A stretch of DNA of 64,000 bases from Bradyrhizobium jicamae (GCF_018130695.1 NZ_JAFCJX010000016.1:62001-126000), one strand, 5' to 3'; shown: positions 30,127 to 40,026, counted from the first letter of the stretch. Numbers and translations are program-made. The notes: generated by a model not told the origin, from the sequence alone.

Positions 30127-31095
30127 TTACTTCCCGAGCAGGTCGGGCGCGATCTTCTTGCAGGCGTCGACCAGGCCCTGCACCGCGCCGACCGACTTGT
30201 CGAAGGCTTCGCGGTCCTTGCCGGCGAGTTCGATCTCGACGATGCGCTCGACACCCTTGGAGCCGATCACGACGGGCACGCCGACATACATGTCCTTCAC
30301 GCTGTACTCGCCGTTGAGATAGGCGGCACAGGGCAGCACGCGCTTCTTGTCCTTCAGATAGCTCTCGGCCATCGCGATCGCGGAGGCAGCCGGGGCGTAG
30401 AAGGCCGAACCGGTCTTCAGCAGGTTGACGATCTCGGCGCCGCCGTTGCGGGTGCGATCGACGATCTCGTCGATGCGGGCCTGCGAGGTCCAGCCCATCT
30501 TGACGAGGTCGGGCAGCGGAATGCCGGCGACGGTGGAGTAGCGGGTCAGCGGCACCATGGTGTCGCCGTGGCCGCCGAGGACGAAGGCGGTGACGTCTTC
30601 AACGGAGACGTTGAACTCATCGGCGAGGAAATAGCGGAAGCGCGCGGAGTCGAGCACGCCGGCCATGCCGACCACCTTCTTGTGCGGCAGGCCCGAGGCC
30701 TTCTGCAGCGCCCAGACCATCGCATCGAGCGGGTTGGTGATGCAGATGACGAAGGCGTCGGGGGCGTACTTCTTGATGCCGGCGCCGACCTGCTCCATGA
30801 CCTTGAGGTTGATGGAGAGGAGGTCGTCGCGGCTCATGCCGGGTTTGCGCGGCACGCCGGCGGTGACGATGCAGACCTTGGCGCCGTCGAGCGCTTCGTA
30901 GGAGTTGGCGCCGACCAGGTTGGAGTCGAAGCCGTCGACCGGCGAGGACTGCGCGATGTCGAGCGCCTTGCCCTGCGGCACGCCCTCGGCGATATCGAAC
31001 AGCACGACGTCGCCCAATTCCTTGAGGCCGACGAGGTGCGCCAGCGTTCCGCCGATCTGTCCGGAGCCAATCAGAGCAATCTTGTCGCGTGCCAT
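30127..31095 (-). CDS. mdh: Malate dehydrogenase (LDH-like type)
   Basis: A 322-residue NAD-dependent malate dehydrogenase. The NAD-binding motif is ALIGSGQIGGTLAHL (7-21). The substrate loop with arginines is AGVPRKPGMSRDDLL (79-93), and the catalytic His176 is in LGGHGDTMVPL. This is the lactate-dehydrogenase-like group common in alphaproteobacteria. It heads the mdh-sucCDAB cluster; zapE lies upstream on the same strand, separated by about 250 bases with a repeat. Confidence 0.97.
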   Translation of the reverse strand: MARDKIALIGSGQIGGTLAHLVGLKELGDVVLFDIAEGVPQGKALDIAQSSPVDGFDSNLVGANSYEALDGAKVCIVTAGVPRKPGMSRDDLLSINLKVMEQVGAGIKKYAPDAFVICITNPLDAMVWALQKASGLPHKKVVGMAGVLDSARFRYFLADEFNVSVEDVTAFVLGGHGDTMVPLTRYSTVAGIPLPDLVKMGWTSQARIDEIVDRTRNGGAEIVNLLKTGSAFYAPAASAIAMAESYLKDKKRVLPCAAYLNGEYSVKDMYVGVPVVIGSKGVERIVEIELAGKDREAFDKSVGAVQGLVDACKKIAPDLLGK

Positions 31096-31285
31096 GGGAA
31101 ATCAGTCCTTTGAACTGGTAGCAGGAGGGGTGGGAAGTCGATTGGAAGGGTGGTTATCCCTTTCGAAAGAACCATTCAAGTCGCCGGCCTGCCCAATTGT
31201 CGGCCCTGCCTTCAATTCGATCAGGCATGCCAGGACGCGCGCGTCCGGAGCGCGCGAAGGCGCGACCGCGAAAGCCAAATGCGCC

Positions 31286-31340
31286 AGAGCGTTTTCCAGC
31301 GAAGTGGGTACCGGTTCGCGTTAGAAAACGCGTCAAAACG
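31286..31340. repeat. Palindromic repeat upstream of mdh (ACCGGTT family, copy 1)
   Basis: The element runs AGCGTTTTCC...AGTGGGTACCGGTTCGCG...AAAACGCGT: terminal GCGTTTT/AAAACGC arms enclose a core GAAGTGGGTACCGGTTCGCG. A second copy with the same arms is at 40953-41006, and the core is also shared by elements at 39531 and 48143. Confidence 0.75.
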
Positions 31341-31344
31341 AAAG

Positions 31345-32532
31345 CTACGTCTCGACCAGGCCGGTCGACGAGCCGCTGGCGGCAGAGTCTTTCCGGCCGT
31401 GCGGCAGCGCCAAATAGGATTCCGAGCTCATTTCGATCAGGCGCGATGACGTGCGCTTGAACTCCATCGCCTCGATGCCTTCGGTCGCCAGATAGAGCGA
31501 CACCGGATCGGCTTCGGCTGAGGCCATCAACTTCACGGCATTGTCATAGAGCGTGTCGATCAGCGAGATGAAACGCTTGGCCGAATTGCGCTCGCCAAAG
31601 TCCATCACGGGAACGTGGTCGACCAGGATGGTGTGATAGTCGTGCGCGAGGCGCAGATAATCGGAGGCCGCCAGCGGCTGCTCGCAGAGGTCCGAAAACG
31701 AGAAGCGCGCGACGCCATGCGCTGCGCACGGCACGTGCAGCACGCGCCCCTTGATGGTGATGTCACGCGACTTGCACGGCGCGTTGCCGGTCATCTTGCG
31801 CCAGGCTGCATTGAGCGCAGCATCAGCGGCATCGTCCGCCGGCACCAGCCACATCTTCACGCCGAACAATTTCTCCAGGCGGAAGTCGGTGCGCGCATCG
31901 AGCCGCAGCACGTCCATATGACTTTCGATCTGCGCGATGAACGGCAGGAACAGTGCGCGATTGAGGCCGCCCTTGTAGAGATCCTCCGGCGCGACGTTCG
32001 AGGTCGCAACCACGACGGTGCCGAGCTCGAACAGTTTTGCGAACAGACGCCCGAGGATCATCGCATCGGCGATGTCGGTGACGTGGAATTCGTCGAAGCA
32101 GAGCAGCCACGCCTCGTCGAAGATCGCCTGCGCGGTCAGCGCCATTACGTCGGCATCGCCGATTTCGCCGCGCGCGATCTGCTGGCGATAACCGTAGATG
32201 CGCTCATGCGCCTCGGCCATGAATTCGTGGAAATGCGCGCGGCGCTTGTGCTCGACCTGGCTCTGCTGGAAGAACAGATCCATCATCATGGTCTTGCCGC
32301 GGCCGACCTCGCCATGGACGTACAGGCCGCGTGGCGGCTCGTCCTTGTCGCCGCCGCCGAACAGGCGGCCGAGAAAACCCTGCTTGCGCGCCGGCTTGTA
32401 GCTCGACAGCCGCTCGTCCAGCGCCGCATAGGCTTGCGCCGCCTGCGCCTGCGCGGGATCAGCCTCGATCGCGCCGGAGGCGATCAGGGCCTTGTAGTGG
32501 TCGAGAAAGGAATTGGGCGAGGCGGACAGCAT
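31345..32532 (-). CDS. zapE: Cell division protein ZapE (AFG1-like ATPase)
   Basis: A 395-residue AAA-type ATPase of the ZapE/AFG1 family. Walker A is HGEVGRGKTMMMDLFF (about residues 73-88), Walker B is LLCFDEFHVTDIADAMIL, and the family motif GTVVVATSNVAPEDLYK follows. In E. coli ZapE acts on the Z-ring under low oxygen or stress; mitochondrial AFG1 links it to respiratory complexes. It stands directly upstream of mdh, as in many alphaproteobacteria. Confidence 0.95.
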   Translation of the reverse strand: MLSASPNSFLDHYKALIASGAIEADPAQAQAAQAYAALDERLSSYKPARKQGFLGRLFGGGDKDEPPRGLYVHGEVGRGKTMMMDLFFQQSQVEHKRRAHFHEFMAEAHERIYGYRQQIARGEIGDADVMALTAQAIFDEAWLLCFDEFHVTDIADAMILGRLFAKLFELGTVVVATSNVAPEDLYKGGLNRALFLPFIAQIESHMDVLRLDARTDFRLEKLFGVKMWLVPADDAADAALNAAWRKMTGNAPCKSRDITIKGRVLHVPCAAHGVARFSFSDLCEQPLAASDYLRLAHDYHTILVDHVPVMDFGERNSAKRFISLIDTLYDNAVKLMASAEADPVSLYLATEGIEAMEFKRTSSRLIEMSSESYLALPHGRKDSAASGSSTGLVET

Positions 32533-32601
32533 GAGCCCACCTTACGGCCCTACCGCGCGGCAAATTGCAAGCCGTGAATTGGTGTTGGGGGTATGCACTT
32601 T

Positions 32602-32744
32602 CCTCCCCCTCGCCCCGCTCTTGCGGGGAGAGGGTTGGGGTGAGGGGCTCTAACCGCCCGTCGCGGTCTATCGATCGACCTGTACCCCCTCACCCGGATC
32701 GCAAGAGCGATCCGACCTCTCCCCGCAAGCGGGGCGAGGTGAAG
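32602..32744. repeat. Intergenic repeat, long form, copy 1
   Basis: About 140 bases: the left half contains CCCTCGCCCCGCTCTTGCGG and AGGGTTGGGGTGAGGGGCTC, then a variable middle, and the right half TACCCCCTCACCCGGATCGC with CCGACCTCTCCCCGCAAGCG. The halves are partly inverted. A second copy in the same orientation lies at 56377-56513 upstream of ffh. It has no coding content. Confidence 0.85.
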
Positions 32745-32748
32745 GGAG

Positions 32749-33285
32749 TCACGCGCAGAGCGCGTAGGAATCCTCGACCACGTAGGGGCCGCCGCCGGTG
32801 GAGGCGCGCGAGGAGAACAGCACGAAGCGGTCTGCCATGAAGCTGCGGCTCGGGAAGTAGCCGCGCACGGAGAGATAATCCGCAACGTCCTGGCTCGACG
32901 CATCATGCAGACGCGCGAGCGTCACATGCGGCGTAAACTTGCGCCCTTCGGGATCGAGCCCCATCCGCTGCATCATCCGTTCGAGCTCCGCCTGCAGCTC
33001 GATCAGCGGCCGGCTCGGCTCGACGGAGGCAACCACCGCGCGCGGCTTGCGGCCGCCGAAGCTCGACAGCCCCTGCAGCTTGACCTCGAACGGTTTTCTA
33101 TTCACCCGAAACAGCATCGATGCGATCTCGTTGGCGTACATGCCATCGATATCGCCGATGAAGCGCAGGGTGACGTGATAATTTTCGGGATCGATCCAGC
33201 GTGCGCCCGGAAGGCCGCCACGCAAATTGGAAAGGGTCTGGCCGATCTCGGCCGGAATTTCCAGTCCAGTAAACAGACGCGGCAT
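32749..33285 (-). CDS. thpR: RNA 2',3'-cyclic phosphodiesterase
   Basis: A 178-residue 2H-family phosphoesterase. The ATG at 33285 (MPRLFTGLEIP) matches the family start; an upstream in-frame ATG at 33357 would add 24 unrelated residues. The two catalytic H-x-T motifs are in NYHVTLRFIGDID (about residue 42) and FTPHVTLARLHD (about residue 125). The enzyme opens 2',3'-cyclic phosphates on RNA ends (formerly LigT). Its stop lies next to the long repeat. Confidence 0.93.
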   Translation of the reverse strand: MPRLFTGLEIPAEIGQTLSNLRGGLPGARWIDPENYHVTLRFIGDIDGMYANEIASMLFRVNRKPFEVKLQGLSSFGGRKPRAVVASVEPSRPLIELQAELERMMQRMGLDPEGRKFTPHVTLARLHDASSQDVADYLSVRGYFPSRSFMADRFVLFSSRASTGGGPYVVEDSYALCA

Positions 33286-33454
33286 CGCAACAATCCTCGA
33301 TGCTGAGGCGCGGGGTTTGGGAGCCCGTACCTTGTAACAAGGTCGGCAACGAATCACCGACGACTTAAGTTCTACCCGAGTTATATGACTCTGCGAAGCA
33401 GACCCTGTTAACGCCTCGTAAACCTACGGATAAGTCGCTGCGATTGCCCGTTTT

Positions 33455-34108
33455 TCAACTACGTTGCCCAGATACCGCGCCGAGAAATGCCTCCACCGTG
33501 GGCAAGATGTTCTTCACCACGATGTCAACGCCTTCGGCGGTCGGATGCATGCCGTCGGCCTGGTTGAGCTTGGACTCCGCCGCGACGCCGTCGAGGAAAA
33601 ACGGATAGAGCGGGACGCTGAATTGCTTCGCGAGATCGGGATAGATCGCATTGAACTTCGCCGCATAGTCGCTGCCGTAATTCGGCGGCGCGACCATGCC
33701 GCACAGCAGCACCGCGATCTTGCGCGCCTGCAACTTTGTGATGATGTCGGACAGCGCGGCCTTCGTCACCGCAGGATCAGTGCCGCGCAGCGCATCGTTG
33801 GCGCCGAGCTCGACGATGACAGCATCGGTTCCGTCGGGCACCGACCAGTCGAGCCGCTCGCGGCCGCCCGAGGAGGTATCGCCGGATACCCCGGCATTGA
33901 CCATGTCGACCTTTATCCCCTTGGCCTCCAAGGCTTTTTGCAAGCGGACCGGAAACGCCGCGGCGGCCGGCAGGCCGTAACCGGCGCTCAGGGAGTCGCC
34001 CAGAACCACCATCTTGATCGGCTTGGTCATCGTGGCCACCTGCGTCTGGGCGACGGCCTGTCCTGCCGTCATCAAGCCCATAAGCAACACGAGTATGTGC
34101 ACGAACAT
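33455..34108 (-). CDS. Periplasmic SGNH esterase/lysophospholipase (TesA-like arylesterase)
   Basis: A 217-residue SGNH hydrolase from ATG 34108, where a signal peptide starts (MFVHILVLLMGLMTAGQAVAQ) with a GAGGG ribosome site upstream; the ATG at 34159 is a less likely alternative. Block I is VLGDSLSAGYGLP with the nucleophile Ser, block III is ELGANDALRG, and block V is DGMHPTAEG with the catalytic Asp and His. It is divergent from a YbbA/YbbP-type ABC exporter, the same neighbourhood as tesA-ybbAP in E. coli. Confidence 0.92.
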   Translation of the reverse strand: MFVHILVLLMGLMTAGQAVAQTQVATMTKPIKMVVLGDSLSAGYGLPAAAAFPVRLQKALEAKGIKVDMVNAGVSGDTSSGGRERLDWSVPDGTDAVIVELGANDALRGTDPAVTKAALSDIITKLQARKIAVLLCGMVAPPNYGSDYAAKFNAIYPDLAKQFSVPLYPFFLDGVAAESKLNQADGMHPTAEGVDIVVKNILPTVEAFLGAVSGQRS

Positions 34109-34157
34109 GAGCAAGCGACCCTCGACCGCAGCGGCGGAAGTGCCATATGACCGAAGC

Positions 34158-34873
<716 letters not shown>

Positions 34874-34877
<4 letters not shown>

Positions 34878-37444
34878 GCATAGCGTCCGAAGTCGCGGTG
34901 CAGGGCCGCGCGTCGTCGCTCGCCTTCCGCTACGCATTGCGCGAATTGCGCGGCGGCTTGCGCGGCTTCTACGTTTTCATCGCCTGCATCGCGCTCGGCG
35001 TGATGGCGATCGCCGGCGTCGGCTCGGTCGCGGCAAGCCTCGGCGACGGCCTGTCGCGCGAGGGCCGCACGCTGCTCGGCGGCGATGTTGCGTTCTCGCT
35101 GATCCAGCGCGAGGCCAAGCCCGACGAGGTCGCTTATCTGCGAACACGTGGCGATGTTTCGGTGGCGGCCACGCTGCGCGCGATGGCCCGCAGTGGCGAC
35201 GGCAAGCTCGCCCTCGTCGAGCTTAAGGCGGTCGACAACAAATATCCGTTGCTCGGCGAATTGACGCTGGAGCCGCCGATGCCGGTCGCAGATTTGCTGG
35301 CCGAGCGCGACGGCGCGTTCGGCGCCGCCGTGGATTCGACCTTGCTGGCGCGGTTCGATCTCAAGCTCGGCGACCGTATCACCGTCGGCAGCGCCACCTT
35401 CCAGATCCGCAGCGTCGTGGTGGCCGAGCCCGACAAGCTCGCCGGCGGCGTCGGCCTCGGGCCGCGCTTCCTGGTCAGCGAGGCTGCGCTGCGCGCCACC
35501 GAATTGCTGCAGCCCGGCAGCCTGATCCGCTGGATCTACCGGGTGAAGCTGCCCGACGGCGCCAACGACGATCGCGCCACAACCGCGCTGATCGACGGCG
35601 CGCGGAGTGCCGCGCCGGAGGCCGGCTGGGAAGTCCGCAGCCGCAGCAACGCCTCGCCACAGCTGGAGCGCACCATCAATCGCTTCACGCAATTCCTCAC
35701 GCTCGTTGGCCTGGCAGCCCTATTGGTCGGCGGGGTCGGCGTCGCCAATGCGGTGAAGAGCCATATCGACCGCCGCCGCGACGTCATCGCCTCCTTCAAG
35801 GCGCTCGGCGCCACCGGCCGTGAGGTCTTCACCATCTATCTGACGCAAGTGGTCGTGCTCGCCGGCATCGGCTCGATCATCGGGCTCGCGCTCGGCGCGG
35901 CACTGCCCTTCGCGATCGTCGGCCTGTTCGGCAAGCTGCTCCCGCTGCCGGTGGTGCCGGCGCTGCACCCGGACGAGCTCGCGCTGTCTTTCATCTATGG
36001 CCAGCTGACCGCGCTCGCCTTCGGCCTGTGGCCGCTCGGCCGCGTCCATGACGTGCCGGTCGCCGCACTGTTTCGCGAGACCGTCAGCAGCGAATGGCAT
36101 CGGCCGCGCTGGAGCTATCTGGCGCTGATGAGCGTCGTGATCGTGTTGCTGATCACGGTTGCGATCGGGCTCGCCTACGACAAACGTGTCGCCGCCGTGT
36201 TCGTGGCGTCCTCGATCGCGGTATTCATCCTGCTGCGCGGAATCGCATCAATCCTGATGGCGCTGGCGCGTCGTGCGCCGCGCAGCCGCATCACCATGCT
36301 GCGGCTTGCGGTCGCCAACATCCACCGGCCGGGCGCGCTGACACCGTCGGTGGTGCTGTCGCTCGGACTTGGCCTGGCCGTGCTCGTCACCATCACCCAG
36401 ATCGACGGCAATCTGCGCCGGCAGTTCATGGCGGCGCTGCCGGAGCACGCCCCGTCGTTCTTCTTCATCGACATTCCCTCGACCGAGGCCGATCGCTTCG
36501 GCGCCTTCCTCAAGCAGACCGCGCCCGACTCGACGGTCGAGGACGTGCCGATGCTGCGCGGCCGCATCGTCGCCGCCCGCGGCGTCAAGGCCGAGGAGCT
36601 CAAGCCCTCGGTCGATTCCGAATGGGTGCTGCAGAGCGACCGCGGCCTGACCTATACCGGCGAGGTGCCGAAGGGCTCCAAGGTCGTCGAGGGCGAATGG
36701 TGGGGCCCCGACTATAACGGACCGCCGCTGGTCTCGATGGAGAAGAAGATCGCCGACGGCCTGAAGCTGAAGATCGGCGACGAGGTCGTGGTCAACGTGC
36801 TCGGTCGCGACATCCCGGCCAAAATCGCCAATTTGCGCAACATCGATTGGCAGGGGCTCGGCATCAATTTCGTGCTGGTCTTTTCGCCCAACGCCTTCAG
36901 GGGCGCCCCGCACAGCCATGTCGCGACCCTGACCGAACCCCATCCCGACGCCAAGGGCGATGCCCGCATCATCAAGCAGGTCGCGGACGCCTTTCCGATG
37001 GTGACGAGCGTGCGGGTCCGCGAGGCCCTGGAGACGGTCGGCAGCGTGGTCAGCAATCTCGTGCTGGCGATCCGCGGCGCCAGCGCGGTGACGCTGATCT
37101 CGGCTATCCTGGTGCTCGGCGGCGCGCTCGCCGCCGGCCATCGCCACCGCGTCTATGACGCCGTGATCCTGAAGACGCTGGGCGCCACAAGGGCCCGGCT
37201 GCTCGGCGCCTACGCGCTCGAATATCTGATGATCGGCTTTGCCACCGCCGTGTTCGGGGTGATCGCGGGCTCGATTGCGGCCTGGCTGATCGTCACCCGG
37301 CTGATGACGTTGAGCTTCATCTGGCAGGCCGGCAGCGCGGCAGCGGTGGTCGTGGCGGCGCTGGTCGTCACGGTCGGTCTGGGGCTTGCCGGAACGCTAC
37401 TCGCGCTGAACCAGAAACCTGCCACGGTGTTGCGGAATTTGTGA
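34874..37444 (+). CDS. ABC transporter permease (YbbP-type, double FtsX domain)
   Basis: An 856-residue membrane protein. The first membrane helix (about 37-57) is followed by a periplasmic domain (about 60-250) and three helices (about 265-375). A second set of helices starts at about 410, followed by another periplasmic domain and a final three-helix FtsX domain (about 730-850). This is the YbbP layout with two MacB/FtsX permease units in one chain. With the upstream ATPase and the divergent esterase it suggests envelope lipid or precursor handling. The stop is followed by an imperfect hairpin (TGTAGCG / CGCTACA, 37450-37480). Confidence 0.93.
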
Positions 37445-37677
37445 CAATTTGTAGCGGCGAATAAAGGGCTTTTCGCTACATACACAGGGATAGAGCGACA
37501 TTCAGCCGCGCGTGGAAGCTTGCCTCCGCTGTGTTAATTTCCCACATATCGATCAGGTCGGATGGGCGGTTTGATGACACGGAATTAATGTTCCGGAAAG
37601 TCGCCATCCGAGATAGATTTACCCCCGGCGCCGCAAATCCCTTGCGCTCCACCGGGACCAACCACGGGAATTCGACC

Positions 37678-38469
37678 ATGTCGGACCTAGACCGTAACTA
37701 TGCTTCTCCTTTCGGCAGGGCCGCCGCGCGCGTTGACGCTGCGACGGTCGATGCCGGGCTGCGCGCCTACATGCTGCGCATCTACAATTACATGAGCATT
37801 GGCCTGGCCATCACCGGCCTTGCCGCGCTCGGCGTCTATATGGGCGCCGTGACCACCGACCAGGCCGGCGCGGCCGCCAAGTTCGGCAACGCCTATCTGA
37901 CGCCGTTCGGCTACGCGATGTTCGTCAGCCCGCTGAAGTGGCTGTTCATCCTCGCGCCGCTGGTGATGGTGTTCGTGATCTCGGCCGGCATCAACCGCCT
38001 GCAGCCGGCGACCGCCCAGCTGCTGTTCTGGGTGTTCTCGGCGCTGATGGGCCTGTCGCTGTCGTCGATCTTCCTGGTGTACACGCACACCTCGATCGTC
38101 CGCGTCTTCTTCATCACCGCGGCGACCTTCGGTGCGCTGAGCCTCTACGGCTACACCACCAAGCGTGACATGAGCGGCATGGGCTCGTTCCTGTTCATGG
38201 GCCTGATCGGCATCATCATCGCGAGCGTGGTCAACCTGTTCCTGGCGAGCTCGGCACTGCAGTTCATCGTGTCCGTGGTCGGCGTGCTGGTGTTCGCGGG
38301 CCTCACCGCCTGGGACACCCAGCGCTTGAAGAACGACTACATCTACGGCTACGCCTCGCAGGGTGGCGTGATGGCAGAACGTGCGGCGATCACTGGTGCG
38401 CTGTCGCTCTACCTGAACTTCATCAACCTGTTCACGCTGCTGCTGCAGCTGCTCGGCCAGCGCGACTAA
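37678..38469 (+). CDS. Bax inhibitor-1/YccA family membrane protein
   Basis: A 263-residue protein with about seven membrane helices after a 30-residue polar N-terminus. The ATG at 37678 (MSDLDRNYASPFGRAAARVD) is preferred to the earlier in-frame ATG at 37531, which adds Arg-rich non-family sequence. It ends GALSLYLNFINLFTLLLQLLG, typical of the family. BI-1 relatives are proposed to be ion or calcium leak channels or modulators of membrane proteases; the role here is unknown. A strong terminator follows. Confidence 0.93.
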   Translation: MSDLDRNYASPFGRAAARVDAATVDAGLRAYMLRIYNYMSIGLAITGLAALGVYMGAVTTDQAGAAAKFGNAYLTPFGYAMFVSPLKWLFILAPLVMVFVISAGINRLQPATAQLLFWVFSALMGLSLSSIFLVYTHTSIVRVFFITAATFGALSLYGYTTKRDMSGMGSFLFMGLIGIIIASVVNLFLASSALQFIVSVVGVLVFAGLTAWDTQRLKNDYIYGYASQGGVMAERAAITGALSLYLNFINLFTLLLQLLGQRD

Positions 38470-38493
38470 GCGCTCAGAACCGAGACCCGATCG

Positions 38494-38528
38494 AAGCCCC
38501 GGCCCTCGCGGCCGGGGCTTTTCTTTTG
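38494..38528 (+). terminator. Rho-independent terminator after the BI-1 gene
   Basis: AGCCCCGGCC and GGCCGGGGCT form a perfect 10-bp stem with a five-base loop, followed by TTTCTTTT. Confidence 0.88.
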
Positions 38529-38530
38529 AG

Positions 38531-38551
38531 GGGGAGAAAAATAATCTCCCC
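38531..38551 (+). promoter_or_regulatory. Hairpin immediately upstream of the GNAT start
   Basis: GGGGAGA (38531-38537) and TCTCCCC (38545-38551) form a perfect 7-bp stem with an A/T-only loop, ending three bases before the ATG at 38555. The only purine-rich ribosome-site candidate is inside the stem and too far from the start for normal spacing. Confidence 0.45.
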
Positions 38552-38554
38552 GGC

Positions 38555-39085
38555 ATGTCCAATGCAGAAATCCGGCCCGCCACCGCGGCCGACCTTCCCT
38601 TCATCACCGCGATCTACGAGCACGCCGTGCGCCACGGCACCGCGACGTTCGAGCTGATCCCGCCCGACCTCGCCGAGATGACGCGCCGCTTCAACACGCT
38701 GATGGATGGCGGCTTCCCCTATCTCGTCGCCATCCTGGAGGGCCGCGTGGTCGGCTACGCCTATGCCGGCCCCTACCGGCCGCGTCCGGCCTATCGCTTC
38801 ACGGTGGAGAATTCGGTCTATCTGGACCCATCGGCCCACCGGCGCGGCATCGGGCTGATGCTGATGCAGCGGCTGATCGCCGAATGCGAGGAACGCAGCT
38901 TCCGCCAGATGATCGCCGTGATCGGCGATTCCGCCAACGCCGGCTCGATCGGCGTGCACCGCCGATGCGGCTTCCAGATGATCGGGACGCATCCCAATGT
39001 CGGGCTCAAATTCGGCCGCTGGCTCGACACCGTGATGATGCAGCTCGCGCTCGGCGACGGCGCGGCGACCGTGCCGGGGGATTGA
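38555..39085 (+). CDS. GNAT family N-acetyltransferase (phosphinothricin acetyltransferase-like)
   Basis: A 176-residue GNAT enzyme. It opens EIRPATAADLPFITAIYEHAV, carries GYAYAGPYRPRPAYRFTVE (about 67-85) as in the Pat/YncA group, and binds acetyl-CoA through HRRGIGLMLMQRL (about 94-106). The Pat group acetylates phosphinothricin, methionine sulfone or similar amines. No resistance cassette is around it, so it is probably a housekeeping detoxification enzyme. Confidence 0.9.
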   Translation: MSNAEIRPATAADLPFITAIYEHAVRHGTATFELIPPDLAEMTRRFNTLMDGGFPYLVAILEGRVVGYAYAGPYRPRPAYRFTVENSVYLDPSAHRRGIGLMLMQRLIAECEERSFRQMIAVIGDSANAGSIGVHRRCGFQMIGTHPNVGLKFGRWLDTVMMQLALGDGAATVPGD

Positions 39086-39090
39086 GATTT

Positions 39091-39127
39091 GTAGCCCCCG
39101 GATGGAGCGCAGCGAAATCCGGGCTAC
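39091..39127. repeat. Short palindromic repeat (GTAGCCC...GGGCTAC)
   Basis: GTAGCCCCCGGATGGAGCGC followed by AGCGAAATCCGGGCTAC folds into an almost perfect hairpin. This unit is common between genes in Bradyrhizobium. It lies between two convergent genes. Confidence 0.75.
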
Positions 39128-39137
39128 GGTGCTCTTG

Positions 39138-39509
39138 CTACACCAGCGCCAGCTTGCGATCGATCACCAGCAGCACGCGCTCGAGTTCATGGCCGCGGCG
39201 CAGGATCAGGCCAGTGGCCGAGATCACGCTGTACATGCCCTGCTTGCGCGCGAGCCGCGGGTCCTTCTCGATGCGATAGATCGGCATCTCCGAGGCGCGG
39301 CGGAACACCGAGAACACCGCGCGCTCCTTCAGGAAGTCGATCGCATAGTCGCGCCACTCGCCATCGGCAACCATGCGGCCGTACAGATTGAGAATGCGAT
39401 TGAGCTCAAGACGATTGAACGTGACCCGATTGGGCTGGGGGGCCGCAGCGGCGGGACGCGCCACGGCGCGATTCCCGCTCGGATCAGTGTCCTCCGAGAT
39501 CAAACTCAT
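39138..39509 (-). CDS. DUF2794 domain-containing protein
   Basis: A 123-residue protein; the ATG at 39509 (MSLISEDTDPSGN) is chosen because the longer in-frame version runs through a repeat element. A disordered N-terminus (about 1-28) is followed by the DUF2794 core (VTFNRLELNRILNLYGRMVA, then FSVFRRASEMPIYRIEKDPRL). The family is restricted to alphaproteobacteria and has no assigned function. No signal peptide or membrane segment is seen. Confidence 0.85.
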   Translation of the reverse strand: MSLISEDTDPSGNRAVARPAAAAPQPNRVTFNRLELNRILNLYGRMVADGEWRDYAIDFLKERAVFSVFRRASEMPIYRIEKDPRLARKQGMYSVISATGLILRRGHELERVLLVIDRKLALV

Positions 39510-39530
39510 CGAGCGCCTCCTGTCATCTCC

Positions 39531-39578
39531 GTGACGATCTCGTCCCGAAAACCGGTCCCCACTTTCCGGGATCGTCAC
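39531..39578. repeat. Palindromic repeat upstream of the DUF2794 gene (ACCGGTT family, copy 3)
   Basis: GTGACGATC (39531-39539) and GATCGTCAC (39570-39578) bracket CCCGAAAACCGGTCCCCACT. A close relative is at 48143-48186, and reading the reverse strand shows the same GAAAGTGGGGACCGGTTTTCG core as the 31286 and 40953 elements. Confidence 0.75.
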
Positions 39579-39676
39579 GCGGATGACATGATTGCGCTAA
39601 GTGAGGGGCGCTGCAAGGGGCTCAATTTTCCCTGTCGTTCAGCCTGCCGAGGGCGTGACGGACTGCCCCCGCAGGA

Positions 39677-39704
39677 TTCACGGGAACGTTAGCAGAATCA
39701 TATT
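39677..39704 (+). promoter_or_regulatory. Candidate promoter for a small RNA
   Basis: TTCACG (39677-39682) and CATATT (39699-39704) are 16 bases apart, a reasonable sigma70-like pair in an otherwise GC-rich stretch. It would start transcription near 39711, upstream of the structured region ending at a terminator. Confidence 0.35.
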
Positions 39705-39710
39705 GCTGCC

Positions 39711-39890
39711 CCACTTCCGCCCATCGCCCGCCCCGCTGGCTTGGGAAAAGAGAATCCTGCGTTGGCCCGGTCCTTTCGGTTCCGGATTCCTCAGCCCCCA
39801 GCCCCCCGGGGCCGTCGGGATCGGGCCTGTACGCAGGGGAGTTAATCCCCAACACACTGGGCCAACGCGAGTTGGTCCTTTTTGTTTTTG
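39711..39890 (+). ncRNA. Candidate structured small RNA, about 175 nt, family unknown
   Basis: No coding frame in this 517-base gap looks real, yet a strong intrinsic terminator on the plus strand closes it. Upstream of that, CTGCGT (39757-39762) pairs with ACGCAG (39831-39836), and GGCCCG (39764-39769) with CGGGCC (39822-39827), giving a long hairpin. In an alternative fold GCGTTGGCCC (39759-39768) is an exact complement of GGGCCAACGC (39859-39868) and would break the terminator stem. The size and fold resemble stand-alone regulatory RNAs such as 6S, but I cannot match it to a known family. The 5' end is inferred from a weak promoter match. Confidence 0.5.
39859..39890 (+). terminator. Strong intrinsic terminator of the candidate small RNA
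   Basis: GGGCCAAC, a GCGA tetraloop and GTTGGTCC form an 8-bp stem with one G-T pair, followed directly by TTTTTGTTTTT. No plus-strand protein gene lies upstream of it, except the GNAT gene more than 750 bases away beyond the minus-strand DUF2794 gene. Confidence 0.8.
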
Positions 39891-40026
39891 GGGATGCGCG
39901 ATCCGCCCGCACCGGCACGGATCACAGCGATGTTCGTTTCCACACGACCTTCGTTTCCACACATTGCCACGCCGCCACCGCGCGCATCCCGCGCGGCGAA
40001 ACGACGCGATCGATGTTTACGTTTGA

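Noticed and set aside
39690..39890. Identification of the structured region as tmRNA, 4.5S RNA or RNase P RNA
   Set aside because: No proteolysis-tag frame of the ANDN type, no SRP GGAAG-type tetraloop core and no RNase P conserved blocks are visible, so I left the family open.
39622..39962. Two overlapping minus-strand frames (94-98 codons) in the gap after DUF2794
   Set aside because: Their Pro/Gly/Arg-rich translations follow the palindromic and terminator sequences; they are better explained by the structured RNA region.
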